A stretch of 23,241 nt of DNA from a virus: positions 1 to 23,241 of the IMG/VR virus record IMGVR_UViG_3300033156_001190, one strand, 5' to 3'. Made by a program: the position numbers and the translations under genes. A model generated the notes under the pieces. The model made no database searches. It had not been told where the DNA came from and was given only the letters and a program-made list of their open reading frames with translations. Positions 5,546 through 12,854 of this stretch are shown here, in pieces (position 1 is the stretch's first letter; each line of letters starts with the position of its first letter).

Positions 5546-5830
5546 CTACTTTTTCTTGTCTTTTTTAAGCTCTGGATATTTTTTATACACAGCTCTTCGA
5601 ATACCGGCAGGATCAGGCGCATTGTGAGCCAGTTTAAGAGCCGATTTGGCTCTTGCTAGTGTATTTATGGGATACGAATATTTACTGCTTTTACCTGACT
5701 TTCCTGCAAAGTCTTTTGGCGCTACGTTTTTATATTTTCCTGTATTACTGGATCCCGGTTTTTTTCTCATTTTTTCTTCTTTTCCACGTGGAATTTTAAC
5801 TCCCTTTGCAACTGTTATTTTTTTTGCCAT
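5546..5830 (-). CDS. Small basic phage protein
   Basis: This 94-residue, strongly basic protein has a Lys-rich start (MAKKITVAKGVKIPRGKEEK), then KYKNVAPKDFAGKSGKSSKYSYPINTL-like sequence and a helical motif ARAKSALKLAHNAPDPAGI followed by RRAVYKKYPEL. The APDPAGIRRAVYKKYPEL-type ending is a pattern I associate with recurrent small phage proteins of unknown role, possibly DNA-associated virion proteins. The ribosome site AAGTGAG is some distance upstream. The gene overlaps the end of the preceding one by about 35 bases. Confidence 0.65.
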   Translation of the reverse strand: MAKKITVAKGVKIPRGKEEKMRKKPGSSNTGKYKNVAPKDFAGKSGKSSKYSYPINTLARAKSALKLAHNAPDPAGIRRAVYKKYPELKKDKKK

Positions 5831-5963
5831 TGGTTTTACTCACTTTTTTAATTAATTCTTTGTCTTCTTTCATCTCTTTTTTGAGATGCTTTCGTTGTTT
5901 GCCGAAACCTTTGATATCTTCTTTAAGATGTTTAGTAATAGTTTTTTTCAACTTCTTTTTCAT
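5796..5963 (-). CDS. Small Lys-rich helical protein
   Basis: This 55-residue protein starts at ATG 5963, chosen because GAGG lies seven bases upstream. The longer frame from 6035 has no such signal and runs across the lipoprotein gene. The sequence MKKKLKKTITKHLKEDIKGF and onward is almost pure Lys/Glu helix ending KKNNSCKGS. Small proteins of this type are common next to head genes in this kind of phage; the function is unknown. It overlaps the lipoprotein gene (5932-6087) in another frame. Confidence 0.5.
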   Translation of the reverse strand: MKKKLKKTITKHLKEDIKGFGKQRKHLKKEMKEDKELIKKVSKTNGKKNNSCKGS

Positions 5964-6087
5964 GGTGATCCTCAATATTAATTTCTTCAGCACCATCACC
6001 TGGACTTGGTCCAAAGTGAAGATCCCATATCTCATAATCGCACCCAGATAAGAAGAGTGCTAAACTTATCCATAAACTCTTTTTAAT
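5932..6087 (-). CDS. Small lipoprotein, apparent ATT start
   Basis: The frame reads I/M-K-K-S-L-W-I-S-L-A-L-F-L-S-G-C: a textbook lipoprotein signal peptide with lipobox L-S-G-C at residue 16. An acidic mature part follows (DYEIWDLHFGPSPGDGAEEI, ending VEKNYY). The total is 51 residues. The only plausible start is ATT at 6087; in-frame codons back to the TAA at 6115-6117 include no ATG, GTG or TTG. AAAGGA lies eight bases upstream, a good ribosome site. The Lys-Lys n-region directly after the ATT supports it. It overlaps the upstream gene's end by 22 bases and the next gene in another frame. A short outer-membrane lipoprotein overlapping other frames resembles o-spanins (Rz1), but it is not proline-rich like Rz1. 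Confidence 0.5.
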   Translation of the reverse strand: MKKSLWISLALFLSGCDYEIWDLHFGPSPGDGAEEINIEDHHEKEVEKNYY

Positions 6088-6290
6088 CCTGCTTTTTCCT
6101 TTATTTTTTTTGTTTTAAACTCTGTTAATTCATCTAAAAAGCACCATTTTTCAATTATATCCCATTGTTGATTGGGACTCACAGTAATGGTACATATTGT
6201 TTTTTCTCCTTTCCATCCTTCATGCGATTTGAATACGACGTGAATTTTATCCCCTTCATTTGCAATGTGAGGGGGTTTTTTCCAAATCAT
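6066..6290 (-). CDS. Hypothetical protein
   Basis: This 74-residue protein starts at ATG 6290 (MIWKKPPHIANEGDKIHVVF), overlapping the upstream stop by ATGA; the frame extends further upstream but only across the preceding gene. A compact beta-type core (DKIHVVFKSHEGWKGEKTICTITV-like) leads to an aromatic helix (QWDIIEKWCFLDEL) and a basic tail. The function is unknown. Translational coupling and unbroken spacing support its being real. Confidence 0.55.
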   Translation of the reverse strand: MIWKKPPHIANEGDKIHVVFKSHEGWKGEKTICTITVSPNQQWDIIEKWCFLDELTEFKTKKIKEKAGLKRVYG

Positions 6291-6577
6291 TTTAACACAA
6301 AAAATGAACGATAAATTTTGGGAGAATTTTCTTTGATTCGAATTATTTGAACCGAGTGACATAAATCTGAAGTAGAAATGATGTCTTCTTTTTTCTTTTC
6401 CCACTTTTTTTTGTGAGATTTTTCCCATTCACTTACCAGGGCATCAATCGAATCATCTAAGATCGCATGCAGTTGAATAGAAAGTTTTTTTTTATTCTTA
6501 AAATACCCTCTAAATGGAACTAAATAATTTCCCGTCTTCAAAAAATAAAGATTTTCTTCATGTTTTTTTCCGAACAT
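6287..6577 (-). CDS. Hypothetical basic protein
   Basis: This 96-residue protein starts at ATG 6577 (MFGKKHEENLYFLKTGNYLV). The start was chosen because CCAGGA precedes it and because the upstream part of the same open frame is only the shadow of a smaller real gene (6558-6719). A helical, Lys/Glu-rich region (SIDALVSEWEKSHKKKWEKK) is followed by a beta-like C-terminus ending RSFFVLK. No family was recognised. It shares an ATGA overlap with the next gene. Confidence 0.5.
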   Translation of the reverse strand: MFGKKHEENLYFLKTGNYLVPFRGYFKNKKKLSIQLHAILDDSIDALVSEWEKSHKKKWEKKKEDIISTSDLCHSVQIIRIKENSPKIYRSFFVLK

Positions 6578-6719
6578 TTTTTTTCCTGGGTTTAGAACTT
6601 GTAGAAGAAACTTTTTTGGGAAGTTTTTTTCCTTTAGGAGTATGTTCGGCCCATTTTTTGGCAATTTTAGGGTGATTAAGAAAAAGATAACGCCGTTGGG
6701 CTTCTGAAACAAATGGCAT
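6558..6719 (-). CDS. Small conserved phage protein (MPFVSEAQRR type)
   Basis: This 53-residue protein is encoded in a frame hidden by a longer spurious one. It reads MPFVSEAQRRYLFLNHPKIA, continues KKWAEHTPKGKKLPKKV, and ends in a Ser/Thr/Lys tail. The combination MPFVSxAQRR...W.EHTPKGKKLP is a recurrent small protein in phage structural regions, as far as I recall, with no known role. TTGGAG lies six bases before ATG 6719. This means the frame opening at 6730 is not the real gene. It overlaps the 6287-6577 gene by 20 bases. Confidence 0.65.
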   Translation of the reverse strand: MPFVSEAQRRYLFLNHPKIAKKWAEHTPKGKKLPKKVSSTSSKPRKKNVRKKT

Positions 6720-6730
6720 AAAAACTCCAA

Positions 6731-6748
6731 GGGCTACCGAAGTAGCCC
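6731..6748 (-). other. UUCG-tetraloop hairpin between genes
   Basis: On the minus strand GGGCTAC-TTCG-GTAGCCC is a perfect seven-pair stem with the extra-stable UUCG loop. It lies between the stop of the 6755 gene and the ribosome site of the 6719 gene. The following TTGGAGTTTTT is only weakly terminator-like. It could protect or process the mRNA, or partly stop transcription. Confidence 0.65.
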
Positions 6749-6754
6749 AAATAA

Positions 6755-6997
6755 TTAGCGTTTGTGCATTGCTTTGCGATGCTTGTGCGCCATATATTTA
6801 TGATGCGCATGCGCCATGTGGTGATGATAGGATTTATCCATATCTTTATCTCCCGCATAAGCATGACCTGTGAGGTGTTTTTCTTCACCTTTGGATTCAT
6901 CACGACGATCTTTCATCGACTGTTTATGAGGACCACGATGTCTCATTCCTAGTGATTCATCTAGTCTGTCATCATATCCTTGTTTTTTTCTTTTCAT
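6755..6997 (-). CDS. Histidine-rich small protein
   Basis: This 80-residue protein has a charged N-terminus (MKRKKQGYDDRLDESLGMRH, then KQSMKDRRDESKGEEKHL) and a remarkable His/Met/Lys C-terminus (SYHHHMAHAHHKYMAHKHRK, then AMHKR). The DRLDESLGMRH...MKDRRDESKG pattern recurs in small phage proteins near head genes, as far as I recall. The His-rich tail could bind metal or nucleic acid. The ribosome site AGGAAGG is seven bases before ATG 6997. It overlaps the upstream gene by 26 bases. Confidence 0.7.
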   Translation of the reverse strand: MKRKKQGYDDRLDESLGMRHRGPHKQSMKDRRDESKGEEKHLTGHAYAGDKDMDKSYHHHMAHAHHKYMAHKHRKAMHKR

Positions 6998-7172
6998 GGG
7001 GTAACCTTCCTAAATTTTCATTTATATCTACAATTTTTATTTCGACGTCATCTTTTTCATAGGGCTTAACTTTTTTTTTCTTAAGCCCAGAAGAAGGTTT
7101 ATTTCGATTTAAACCTGGGATAACGTTTTCAGCAATTTCTTGGGCTTTGCCCGATGGCCTTGGCATAGCCAT
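6972..7172 (-). CDS. Hypothetical small protein
   Basis: This 66-residue basic protein reads MAMPRPSGKAQEIAENVIPG and continues through a Lys-rich stretch (GLKKKKVKPYEKDDVEIKIV) to LPHEKKKTRI. No family was recognised. Its ATG overlaps the upstream TAA (TAATG), so it is coupled to the 7172-7390 gene. Confidence 0.55.
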   Translation of the reverse strand: MAMPRPSGKAQEIAENVIPGLNRNKPSSGLKKKKVKPYEKDDVEIKIVDINENLGRLPHEKKKTRI

Positions 7173-7390
7173 TAGTACATGCTGTCAGATTGGTGATGGT
7201 CAGTTTTTCTCACAGAATCGTCAATGTTATCGTCGATTCCTTCGATTGTATCATCCAAGTAATGCATATCGAGGTATTCATTTTTTGGATAATATTTATG
7301 TACCACACCTTGAGGAAGATTAGCTGGCGCTGAGTGATCTTCTGAGATCATTCCCATGAAACCATCATCTAAATGTTCTTTGCGTGCCAT
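7172..7390 (-). CDS. Hypothetical acidic protein after portal
   Basis: This 72-residue acidic protein (MARKEHLDDGFMGMISEDHS, then HYLDDTIEGIDDNIDDSVRK) is rich in Asp and His with no membrane segment. It is coupled to the portal gene by a TAATG overlap and to the next gene by another. Small acidic proteins next to portal genes may act in assembly; this is inference only. Confidence 0.6.
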   Translation of the reverse strand: MARKEHLDDGFMGMISEDHSAPANLPQGVVHKYYPKNEYLDMHYLDDTIEGIDDNIDDSVRKTDHHQSDSMY

Positions 7391-9453
7391 TATTTTTCTC
7401 CTTGGGCCATGACGGCCAATTCTTCAATATTGGGGGTTTTTACTTGCTCCTCTTCTTCTCTCTCTTGAGGAGTCTCGACCACTTGGAGAGCTCGAACCAT
7501 AGTCAATAACTTTTGAACTTGGTCAATATCCATCCCTTCGAGCTCTTTCATAGCTTTTGTAAGCTCATAAGCTCCGAGTTCGCGATCTTTTTGTGCTTCT
7601 GCCAGCCTTTCTTGGGCAAGAGCTCTATTTTCTTGAACTCTTGAGGCTCTTTCTAGGGCTAGACCTGCATTAGCTTGAGCTCGTCCTTCAAGATCTTTAA
7701 TTTTAGCTTCTTCTTCGGCAAAAGCTAGTTGCATCTGCTGCTGAGAGATTTGCTGTGCTTGCTGTTGCTGTTGGCCTATCGCTTCTACGAGCTCTTGTTT
7801 ATTTTGAAGCGTTGATGCCCGAATAAGAAGATCTTGAGGTACTTCAATCCCAGCTGCTCTAAGCTCCATAAGTTGGGCAAATTGCATCTGTTTTTGAGTA
7901 GTTGTATTAATTCCTTCTTCTACAGCTGCATCGAATTTCCCAAAGGCTTTCGAATAAAACTGAAGAGAAGGTTGCTCATTAATAATTCTCTGGATTTTTC
8001 CAGGAGAGAAATTGGTTTGTATCAGGTCGATGTAGAGTCGACCAAGTAATTTTTGCGAATAGTCTAACTGATCAAACAAGATTTGAAGAGTAGTAAGCCC
8101 CGCTCCTTGTCTAAGCATGGATAAAATTCCCGCTTTATCATCTTGGGCACTTCCTAAAAGCTCCTCATTGACTCCCGAAATTTGCTGGATCTCTTCTCCC
8201 AATATCTTCGAAAGTTCGATCATAGACTGTGGAACTGATGGAGCCTGAATAGGTTGAACATCCGACATTTGCGCATCTTGTTTAACCGCGAGTCCTCGTC
8301 CCTGTCCTTGAAGGTAAATATCTTTAGGATTAACTAGAGAATCTGGTTTGTATATGAACCCACTGTTAATTTGCGACTCCAGAATGTCTAGCTCAATCAC
8401 CTTTCGGCGGTTGTAAAGATATTGTGAGTCGCGCAGACCGCGCACCACTCCTTGAATCCTATAAGGAAAATAAGGAATTTGTGGGTCATAATATCCAAGG
8501 ACAGGAACAAAAGGATAACTATCTATACCCATCGGATTAGGACCGTCATACATGACAACTCCCTGAACAACAATTGCCAAGCGACAGGTAGGAATTTCTA
8601 CTTCTAATGTTGTAATTTCAGGAAATCTTTGAAGGAAAAGGTCTAAGTCTTCACTCATTCCTTTCCATTCCATCGTTTCCCCCGTTTGAACATCCACCAA
8701 GAGTTTTTGAGTCCGATAATCTCGATACCAAAATTCATCATAAGTCAGTAGATCTTCCATTCCATAGTTATAGGCTTCGGGCATAAACTGGAACTTTCCA
8801 TCTCGATTACCTCGCGCATATAATTTGTCTATCTCAGATTTTCTTTCCGGCAGAAGCGATTTGATTTGAGGTTTGGTAAGCCACTTTCGAGTCCAAATGA
8901 AGTTGCAGTCTGAAAGGTCTTGTTTTTTGAAAAATGGGTCGATTAGATAGGCATTATAAGCTACGTTATCCAAGCAAATATTGCCATTGATAGGATCATC
9001 TCGATAGTCCATCCAAACCGATAGCAAGTTCATTCCGGTTGTCAAGGTCTGATCAAACGCTGTGGAAATAGTATCTAAAGCTCCATCAGACTCCATAGCC
9101 CACATTATAACTTTAGTGAATTGGTCTGCTGTGTGCTCATCCGAGTTTTCAATGGGAGTGACTTTGATAGACTTACGATGATTGCGTTGATAGCCGCTAA
9201 TCATATTGCATACCCGACGAATACGATTGAAGTTAAAAACGCGCCGGCGAAAAGCAGGGAGATTGCCATAGATATCATTCCAAAGAGTTTGATCGCCGGC
9301 ACGGAAACGGGAATCTATATCAGCTTCCGACCAAAAACTTTGATTGATTGTAATGCTTTGAGCATAATACTTTTCCATCATTTCTTTCACTGTCAAATCT
9401 TGATCAGTCTGATAAGGGAGAAAGTCGGTATTGATTTGAGGAAAAAGAGTCAC
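7390..9453 (-). CDS. Portal protein (P22-like)
   Basis: This 687-residue protein would form the dodecameric ring at one capsid vertex through which DNA enters and leaves. Its size, gene order (directly after large terminase and one small gene) and sequence fit P22-type portals. These include the N-terminal FNFNRIRRVCNMISGYQRNH segment, the DPFFKKQDLSDCNFIWTRKW region, the clip/stem-like PYFPYRIQGVVRGLRDSQYL and a GVNEELLGSAQDDKAGILSM loop. The last 140 residues are a Gln/Glu/Ala-rich helical region (QQQQQAQQISQQQMQLAFAE and on to ALAQERLAEAQKDRELG), consistent with the helical barrel of long portals. The ATG at 9453 overlaps the preceding stop. No frameshift or missing region is evident. Confidence 0.9.
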   Translation of the reverse strand: MTLFPQINTDFLPYQTDQDLTVKEMMEKYYAQSITINQSFWSEADIDSRFRAGDQTLWNDIYGNLPAFRRRVFNFNRIRRVCNMISGYQRNHRKSIKVTPIENSDEHTADQFTKVIMWAMESDGALDTISTAFDQTLTTGMNLLSVWMDYRDDPINGNICLDNVAYNAYLIDPFFKKQDLSDCNFIWTRKWLTKPQIKSLLPERKSEIDKLYARGNRDGKFQFMPEAYNYGMEDLLTYDEFWYRDYRTQKLLVDVQTGETMEWKGMSEDLDLFLQRFPEITTLEVEIPTCRLAIVVQGVVMYDGPNPMGIDSYPFVPVLGYYDPQIPYFPYRIQGVVRGLRDSQYLYNRRKVIELDILESQINSGFIYKPDSLVNPKDIYLQGQGRGLAVKQDAQMSDVQPIQAPSVPQSMIELSKILGEEIQQISGVNEELLGSAQDDKAGILSMLRQGAGLTTLQILFDQLDYSQKLLGRLYIDLIQTNFSPGKIQRIINEQPSLQFYSKAFGKFDAAVEEGINTTTQKQMQFAQLMELRAAGIEVPQDLLIRASTLQNKQELVEAIGQQQQQAQQISQQQMQLAFAEEEAKIKDLEGRAQANAGLALERASRVQENRALAQERLAEAQKDRELGAYELTKAMKELEGMDIDQVQKLLTMVRALQVVETPQEREEEEQVKTPNIEELAVMAQGEK

Positions 9454-9701
9454 TTACATCCCCACATCTTTCTAGACCAATAGTTAGGAGAAAGTTTGCT
9501 ATCTTTTCCCTTAATCCCTCCCGATCGAGCGCAATAGCTTTTTTTTCTAGAAGGTTCATTTTTTTTGATGGTCATATTAGGATCTCCAAACCTTACCGTT
9601 TTTACTTTTCCTGTGGAAGGATCTTTGACGTATACAGCAAATTTCTTTCTTTGCCCAGGGGTTCTAAAAGGCTTGTTTAGAGGCTTTTTTTCTTTGCTCA
9701 T
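9450..9701 (-). CDS. Small conserved protein between terminase and portal
   Basis: This 83-residue basic protein has a well-conserved look: FRTPGQRKKFAVYVKDPSTG, then KVKTVRFGDPNMTIKKNEPS, RKKSYCARSGG and ending SPNYWSRKMWGCK. The KFAVxVKdPxTGKvktVrFGDpNM...R.SYcAR...YWSrKMW pattern resembles the DUF5872-type family found in phages and large DNA viruses, as far as I recall. A DNA-binding or virion role is possible; none is known to me. It starts one base inside the terminase stop and ends overlapping the portal start. Confidence 0.75.
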   Translation of the reverse strand: MSKEKKPLNKPFRTPGQRKKFAVYVKDPSTGKVKTVRFGDPNMTIKKNEPSRKKSYCARSGGIKGKDSKLSPNYWSRKMWGCK

Positions 9702-11077
9702 TAATAATTACCTACGTAAACATTATCTTGAAAAATGGAGGGAAGATTGGAGTTAGATCCAAAATGAGCTTCATGATGAAGTTGTTCCAGATCCGAGGCA
9801 CTTAAACCATCTTGGGTTTTGGGCAACGAAACAGCCAGATATCTCATTGCATCGCAAAAATGGGAAGACCAATCATGTAAAGGTCGGGGCATGTAAACCT
9901 TTTTCTTGACATCATATTCTTGCCTGTAGTTTTCTAGAGCCTTTATTAATTCGGTGCATTTCTGTTGGTCTATCCAAATTTTGGAAAAAGCAGATCGAAC
10001 TGCTTCAATTCCATCGGGGATCTCGAGTTGATCAGAAATAGTGAACTTGATTCCTAGCTGACGCGCTTTTTCATAACGAGTCACTCCGGATCCCCATTCC
10101 CTGACGCGAATATCATGAGGAGCTATATGAATGCCATATTGATAAGGCTTGTTTTTCAAAACATCGGTATAATGTTCGAGCCCCACCTTGGAATTTTCAT
10201 ATTCATCAATTATTCTTATTGTTTGTCCGATGGTTTGGAAGAAGATAATAGAAGTACTATCGCGCACGCCGATATCCCAAGCAGTGTGAACTGGAAAAGC
10301 GGATTCCCAAGGTACGTCAGTGATTTTGCCATCCCTCCGTAAGCGATCCATATACTTAGCATAGTATGCTCCTTCAACTCCCATATCGAACGAGGTGTAA
10401 TATTCTTGCATGATCATGTCTTCAGACATTTCACCTGCTCTTTTCTCTCGCTCAATTTCCTCTAAGGGGATATGATTTGTATCCTCCACGGTCAGTTTAT
10501 AGCAAAACCACTCGGGAGATTCTTTAGCTAATTGATAAATACTCCAGAGATGATTTTTCCCTCGGGGAGTAGAAATGAAAAGGGCCCAACCCCCATTGGC
10601 CGTCAGAATCGGGCGAATATACTGATATGCCATAGGATCTTGCAACGCATATTCTGAAAAAACGCATCCTCGAGGGTTGGTTCCCATAAGAGAATCATAA
10701 TTATCCGAACCAATAAGTTGAAATAGAGAGGTACCTCCATTTTTGTTTTTCATCCGGATCTTCATTTCCTGAGAATTCATTTGCACAACGAGATCTTTGG
10801 GGAAATAGTCCAAAATTCTCTTCCCATCGTTAGTAAGCGAATCCCAGATAACTTTTTTGGCTTGCGAATAGGTGGGAAAGATATAATAGTAGACACCTGG
10901 AACTTCCCACATTTTTCGTATGATGTAGTTAAGAGCCGTAATGTCCTTACCGGCTCGTCTGGGAAGAATAGCTAATACGCGTTTGTATCCCGAATCAAGA
11001 GCCTTTAAGAGGGGAGCTTGATAGACGCGAGGCTTATATTCATTTAGTTTTGCTTGAACTTCTTCGTCGGTTAGCAT
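9701..11077 (-). CDS. Terminase large subunit (TerL)
   Basis: This is the packaging motor: an ATPase that drives DNA into the head and a nuclease that cuts concatemers. From ATG 11077 (MLTDEEVQAKLNEYKPRVYQ) it is 458 residues. The ATPase domain has Walker A LPRRAGKD (residues 38-45), Walker B-like GCVFSEYAL (about 136-144) and motif III ISTPRG (about 168-173). The RNase-H-like nuclease domain has TAWDIGVRDSTS (Asp267), APHDIRVREWGSG and the C-terminal DWSSHFCDAMRYLAV. In-frame starts at 11140 (ATG) and 11176 (TTG) would add 21 or 33 residues but overlap the small subunit further; the start is the only uncertain point. Confidence 0.94.
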   Translation of the reverse strand: MLTDEEVQAKLNEYKPRVYQAPLLKALDSGYKRVLAILPRRAGKDITALNYIIRKMWEVPGVYYYIFPTYSQAKKVIWDSLTNDGKRILDYFPKDLVVQMNSQEMKIRMKNKNGGTSLFQLIGSDNYDSLMGTNPRGCVFSEYALQDPMAYQYIRPILTANGGWALFISTPRGKNHLWSIYQLAKESPEWFCYKLTVEDTNHIPLEEIEREKRAGEMSEDMIMQEYYTSFDMGVEGAYYAKYMDRLRRDGKITDVPWESAFPVHTAWDIGVRDSTSIIFFQTIGQTIRIIDEYENSKVGLEHYTDVLKNKPYQYGIHIAPHDIRVREWGSGVTRYEKARQLGIKFTISDQLEIPDGIEAVRSAFSKIWIDQQKCTELIKALENYRQEYDVKKKVYMPRPLHDWSSHFCDAMRYLAVSLPKTQDGLSASDLEQLHHEAHFGSNSNLPSIFQDNVYVGNY

Positions 11078-11501
11078 TGCTCTCGTATATTTCTTCAAAA
11101 CGTCCTGAAAGCTTGAGCTTTTTAAAGTCTTCTGACTCATAAACCTTAAGGGGTACTCCAGCGTTTGCTTCTGCAATTTCTCGTTTAGCTTTTGTCTCTA
11201 TTTCAAAAGCATGATCATCATAAACTTTAAGATATCTCATAAGAATGGATGTAAGATGGCGAGAAAGATCATCTTTTTTAAAAGCAAGCTCCATCCACTT
11301 AGCATGAAGTTTAGCAATCACAACCTCAAAGGTGTTTTGAAGAAGAGGAGCTGCCTCTATCATGGCCTTAAGGTATTTCCAAGAAATCCCATGCTTAGCG
11401 AGGAACTGAGGGATAACCATGGCTTTCTCATCTTTTTCCCATTCTTCAAGCCAAGAACAGACCGTTTCAATGTATTCGGGAGATATCTGAATTTTTTCCA
11501 T
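11040..11501 (-). CDS. Terminase small subunit (probable TerS)
   Basis: This 153-residue, largely helical protein lies immediately upstream of and overlaps the large terminase, the usual place for the subunit that recognises the packaging site. The N-terminal part (IETVCSWLEEWEKDEKAMVI, then FLAKHGISWKYLKAMIE) looks like an HTH-type DNA-binding region. A long helical section follows (HAKWMELAFKKDDLSRHLTS and on), then a Lys-rich C-terminus ending RRRSSSKTK. No strict motif is visible; position and shape carry the assignment. Confidence 0.75.
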   Translation of the reverse strand: MEKIQISPEYIETVCSWLEEWEKDEKAMVIPQFLAKHGISWKYLKAMIEAAPLLQNTFEVVIAKLHAKWMELAFKKDDLSRHLTSILMRYLKVYDDHAFEIETKAKREIAEANAGVPLKVYESEDFKKLKLSGRFEEIYESNANRRRSSSKTK

Positions 11502-11562
11502 GTAATTAGATAAAGTTTTTAAACATCTAAGTAAGAAATATTGGGAATATTTTCAAGAGTAA

Positions 11563-11748
11563 CTATTCTTCTTCTATTAAGAAATAATCCCAATTTGAAA
11601 AACCAGCATGAAGGCGTTCTTCTCCAGTAATCGCATCTTTTTCATACACGACCAAAGAACCTTCAGAGGTTTTTTCAAAAGTGTAGTCTACGTAAAAGTT
11701 CTCAAATTTCTTGAATCCATGAGGGTAATAAACGGTGAGTATTTTCAC
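11563..11748 (-). CDS. Hypothetical small protein, GTG start
   Basis: This 61-residue beta-type acidic protein (KILTVYYPHGFKKFENFYVD, ending FSNWDYFLIEEE) starts with GTG at 11748, overlapping the RusA stop as GTGA, with GGAG a suitable distance upstream. No family was recognised. About 60 bases without a gene follow before the small terminase gene. Confidence 0.55.
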   Translation of the reverse strand: MKILTVYYPHGFKKFENFYVDYTFEKTSEGSLVVYEKDAITGEERLHAGFSNWDYFLIEEE

Positions 11749-12137
11749 TTAATTTTCTCCAACTTAATCAGCGTTTTAGGATCTTCCGCATAGACCTTCT
11801 TCACATGCAAGTCAGCAATAATGGCGTCATCTTTCCATAGGATGTGATTTAGAGCATCTTCAGTAAATTTAGCGAGATTAGTCAGATCGGGTTTTTTCAT
11901 ATGAGGCTTACCAATGCTGTTTAAACGCTTTGTCTTCGAATAACTTTTTGGAATAGGCATATGATACTCAACTTCTACTTTAATCGCTTCAGCGTGAGGA
12001 AAAAGCCCTACAGCGCGCTTTTTAACAAGCCATGCGAAGTTTCTTTTCGCTTCTTTAGATGGGTCATAGGTTTTACCCTTGCATGTTCGATGTCTTTTCA
12101 GAGGAATCGGTTCTCCAGGAATTTCAAAAGTTAGCAT
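11745..12137 (-). CDS. rusA: RusA-family Holliday-junction resolvase
   Basis: This 130-residue endonuclease cuts four-way DNA junctions made during recombination and may trim branched DNA before packaging. Typical RusA features are present: the N-terminal IPGEPIPLKRHRTCKGKTYD, a central EYHMPIPKSYSK, and the catalytic block KKPDLTNLAKFTEDALNHIL followed by WKDDAIIADLHVKKVY. Asp84, Asp94 and Asp103/Asp104 are candidate metal ligands and Lys90 is also in place. It sits just upstream of the packaging genes and complements the ERF/YqaJ recombination genes on the other strand. It overlaps both neighbours by a few bases. Confidence 0.92.
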   Translation of the reverse strand: MLTFEIPGEPIPLKRHRTCKGKTYDPSKEAKRNFAWLVKKRAVGLFPHAEAIKVEVEYHMPIPKSYSKTKRLNSIGKPHMKKPDLTNLAKFTEDALNHILWKDDAIIADLHVKKVYAEDPKTLIKLEKIK

Positions 12138-12319
12138 GATGAAATCTCTTCTTTCATTGTTTCTCTAATACTTTCCATCTGAGAAGTTGTGCAAAAATAT
12201 TCTTTGCAGTTGATACATTCCAAATATTCAGTAGCTATGGTAGTCTCTCCATGTGGAGTTAAGAACTCTTTTACTCCTTGTTTAGGAAGACATTCCCATT
12301 CACACCAACAACATTTCAT
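12131..12319 (-). CDS. Small zinc-ribbon protein
   Basis: This 62-residue protein starts at ATG 12319, which overlaps the upstream stop (ATGA); the longer frame to 12391 is a shadow. It has two Cys pairs, C-C-W-C near the start (residues 3-6) and C-I-N-C about 35 residues later, spaced like the zinc ribbons of MqsA/YgiT-type proteins. A helical C-terminus (TSQMESIRETMKEEISSC) follows. It may bind nucleic acid or a protein partner; the function is unknown. Confidence 0.6.
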   Translation of the reverse strand: MKCCWCEWECLPKQGVKEFLTPHGETTIATEYLECINCKEYFCTTSQMESIRETMKEEISSC

Positions 12320-12561
12320 TCTTCTTCCTCTGGGCTTAAGGGCAACGAAGCCCAATATTTGATCTCTCCCAGCTTTTTCTTCCATCCGCAAATATCTTCA
12401 GATGCATCGACTACTTCTTCCCATTTATTGCCGGGGATAGGCATATATTTTCCAATAGAAACGTTATCTCCATCTGAAATGAGATAATATCTCTCTTGAG
12501 AAGGTTTAGGGTTATCTTTTTCGGTGTTGATCCAAATCACTACTTGCCTCGATAATCTCAT
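12316..12561 (-). CDS. DUF551-like protein
   Basis: This 81-residue protein has a start with Trp and Ile, a YYLISDGDNVSIGKYMPIPG centre, a Trp-bearing DICGWKKKLG segment and an IKYWASLPLSPEEEE end. This layout matches DUF551-type small phage proteins (substrate or partner unknown) and parallels the 3969-4202 gene, though direct similarity is low. It is linked by ATGA overlaps on both sides. Confidence 0.55.
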   Translation of the reverse strand: MRLSRQVVIWINTEKDNPKPSQERYYLISDGDNVSIGKYMPIPGNKWEEVVDASEDICGWKKKLGEIKYWASLPLSPEEEE

Positions 12562-12845
12562 GAGCTAATCATCATTCCTACGCCATATTCTTTATAGAGC
12601 TTGCGAAATAAGAGAAAAGATTCATCATATCCCGATTCGAAGAGTTCATCAAACTCTCGTCTCCAATCTCCCTCCACAACTCCCATGAAATCTAAGACTT
12701 CATCGCTAAAGGCTGTCACAATTCCATCGAATCCATAAAATGAATCATCGTAAATCACAGCAAACTCGTCATGAAGGAGCAACGAATATACCATTTCTCC
12801 ATGTAAAACGCTTCTTTTTTCCCATGTTTGTGTAAGATAACTCAT
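12558..12845 (-). CDS. Hypothetical acidic protein
   Basis: This 95-residue acidic, aromatic-rich protein (HGEMVYSLLLHDEFAVIYDD, then SFYGFDGIVTAFSDEVLDFM) ends YGVGMMISS. No family was recognised. It is the first gene downstream of the nested inverted repeat at 12855-12907 and therefore probably opens the 12845-11563 gene group. It ends with an ATGA overlap. Confidence 0.6.
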   Translation of the reverse strand: MSYLTQTWEKRSVLHGEMVYSLLLHDEFAVIYDDSFYGFDGIVTAFSDEVLDFMGVVEGDWRREFDELFESGYDESFLLFRKLYKEYGVGMMISS

Positions 12846-12854
12846 GTGTTTCCA

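Noticed and set aside
5646-6051. Two plus-strand membrane-like ORFs
   Set aside because: Antisense of Lys-rich genes, with no ribosome sites and heavy overlap with supported minus-strand genes.
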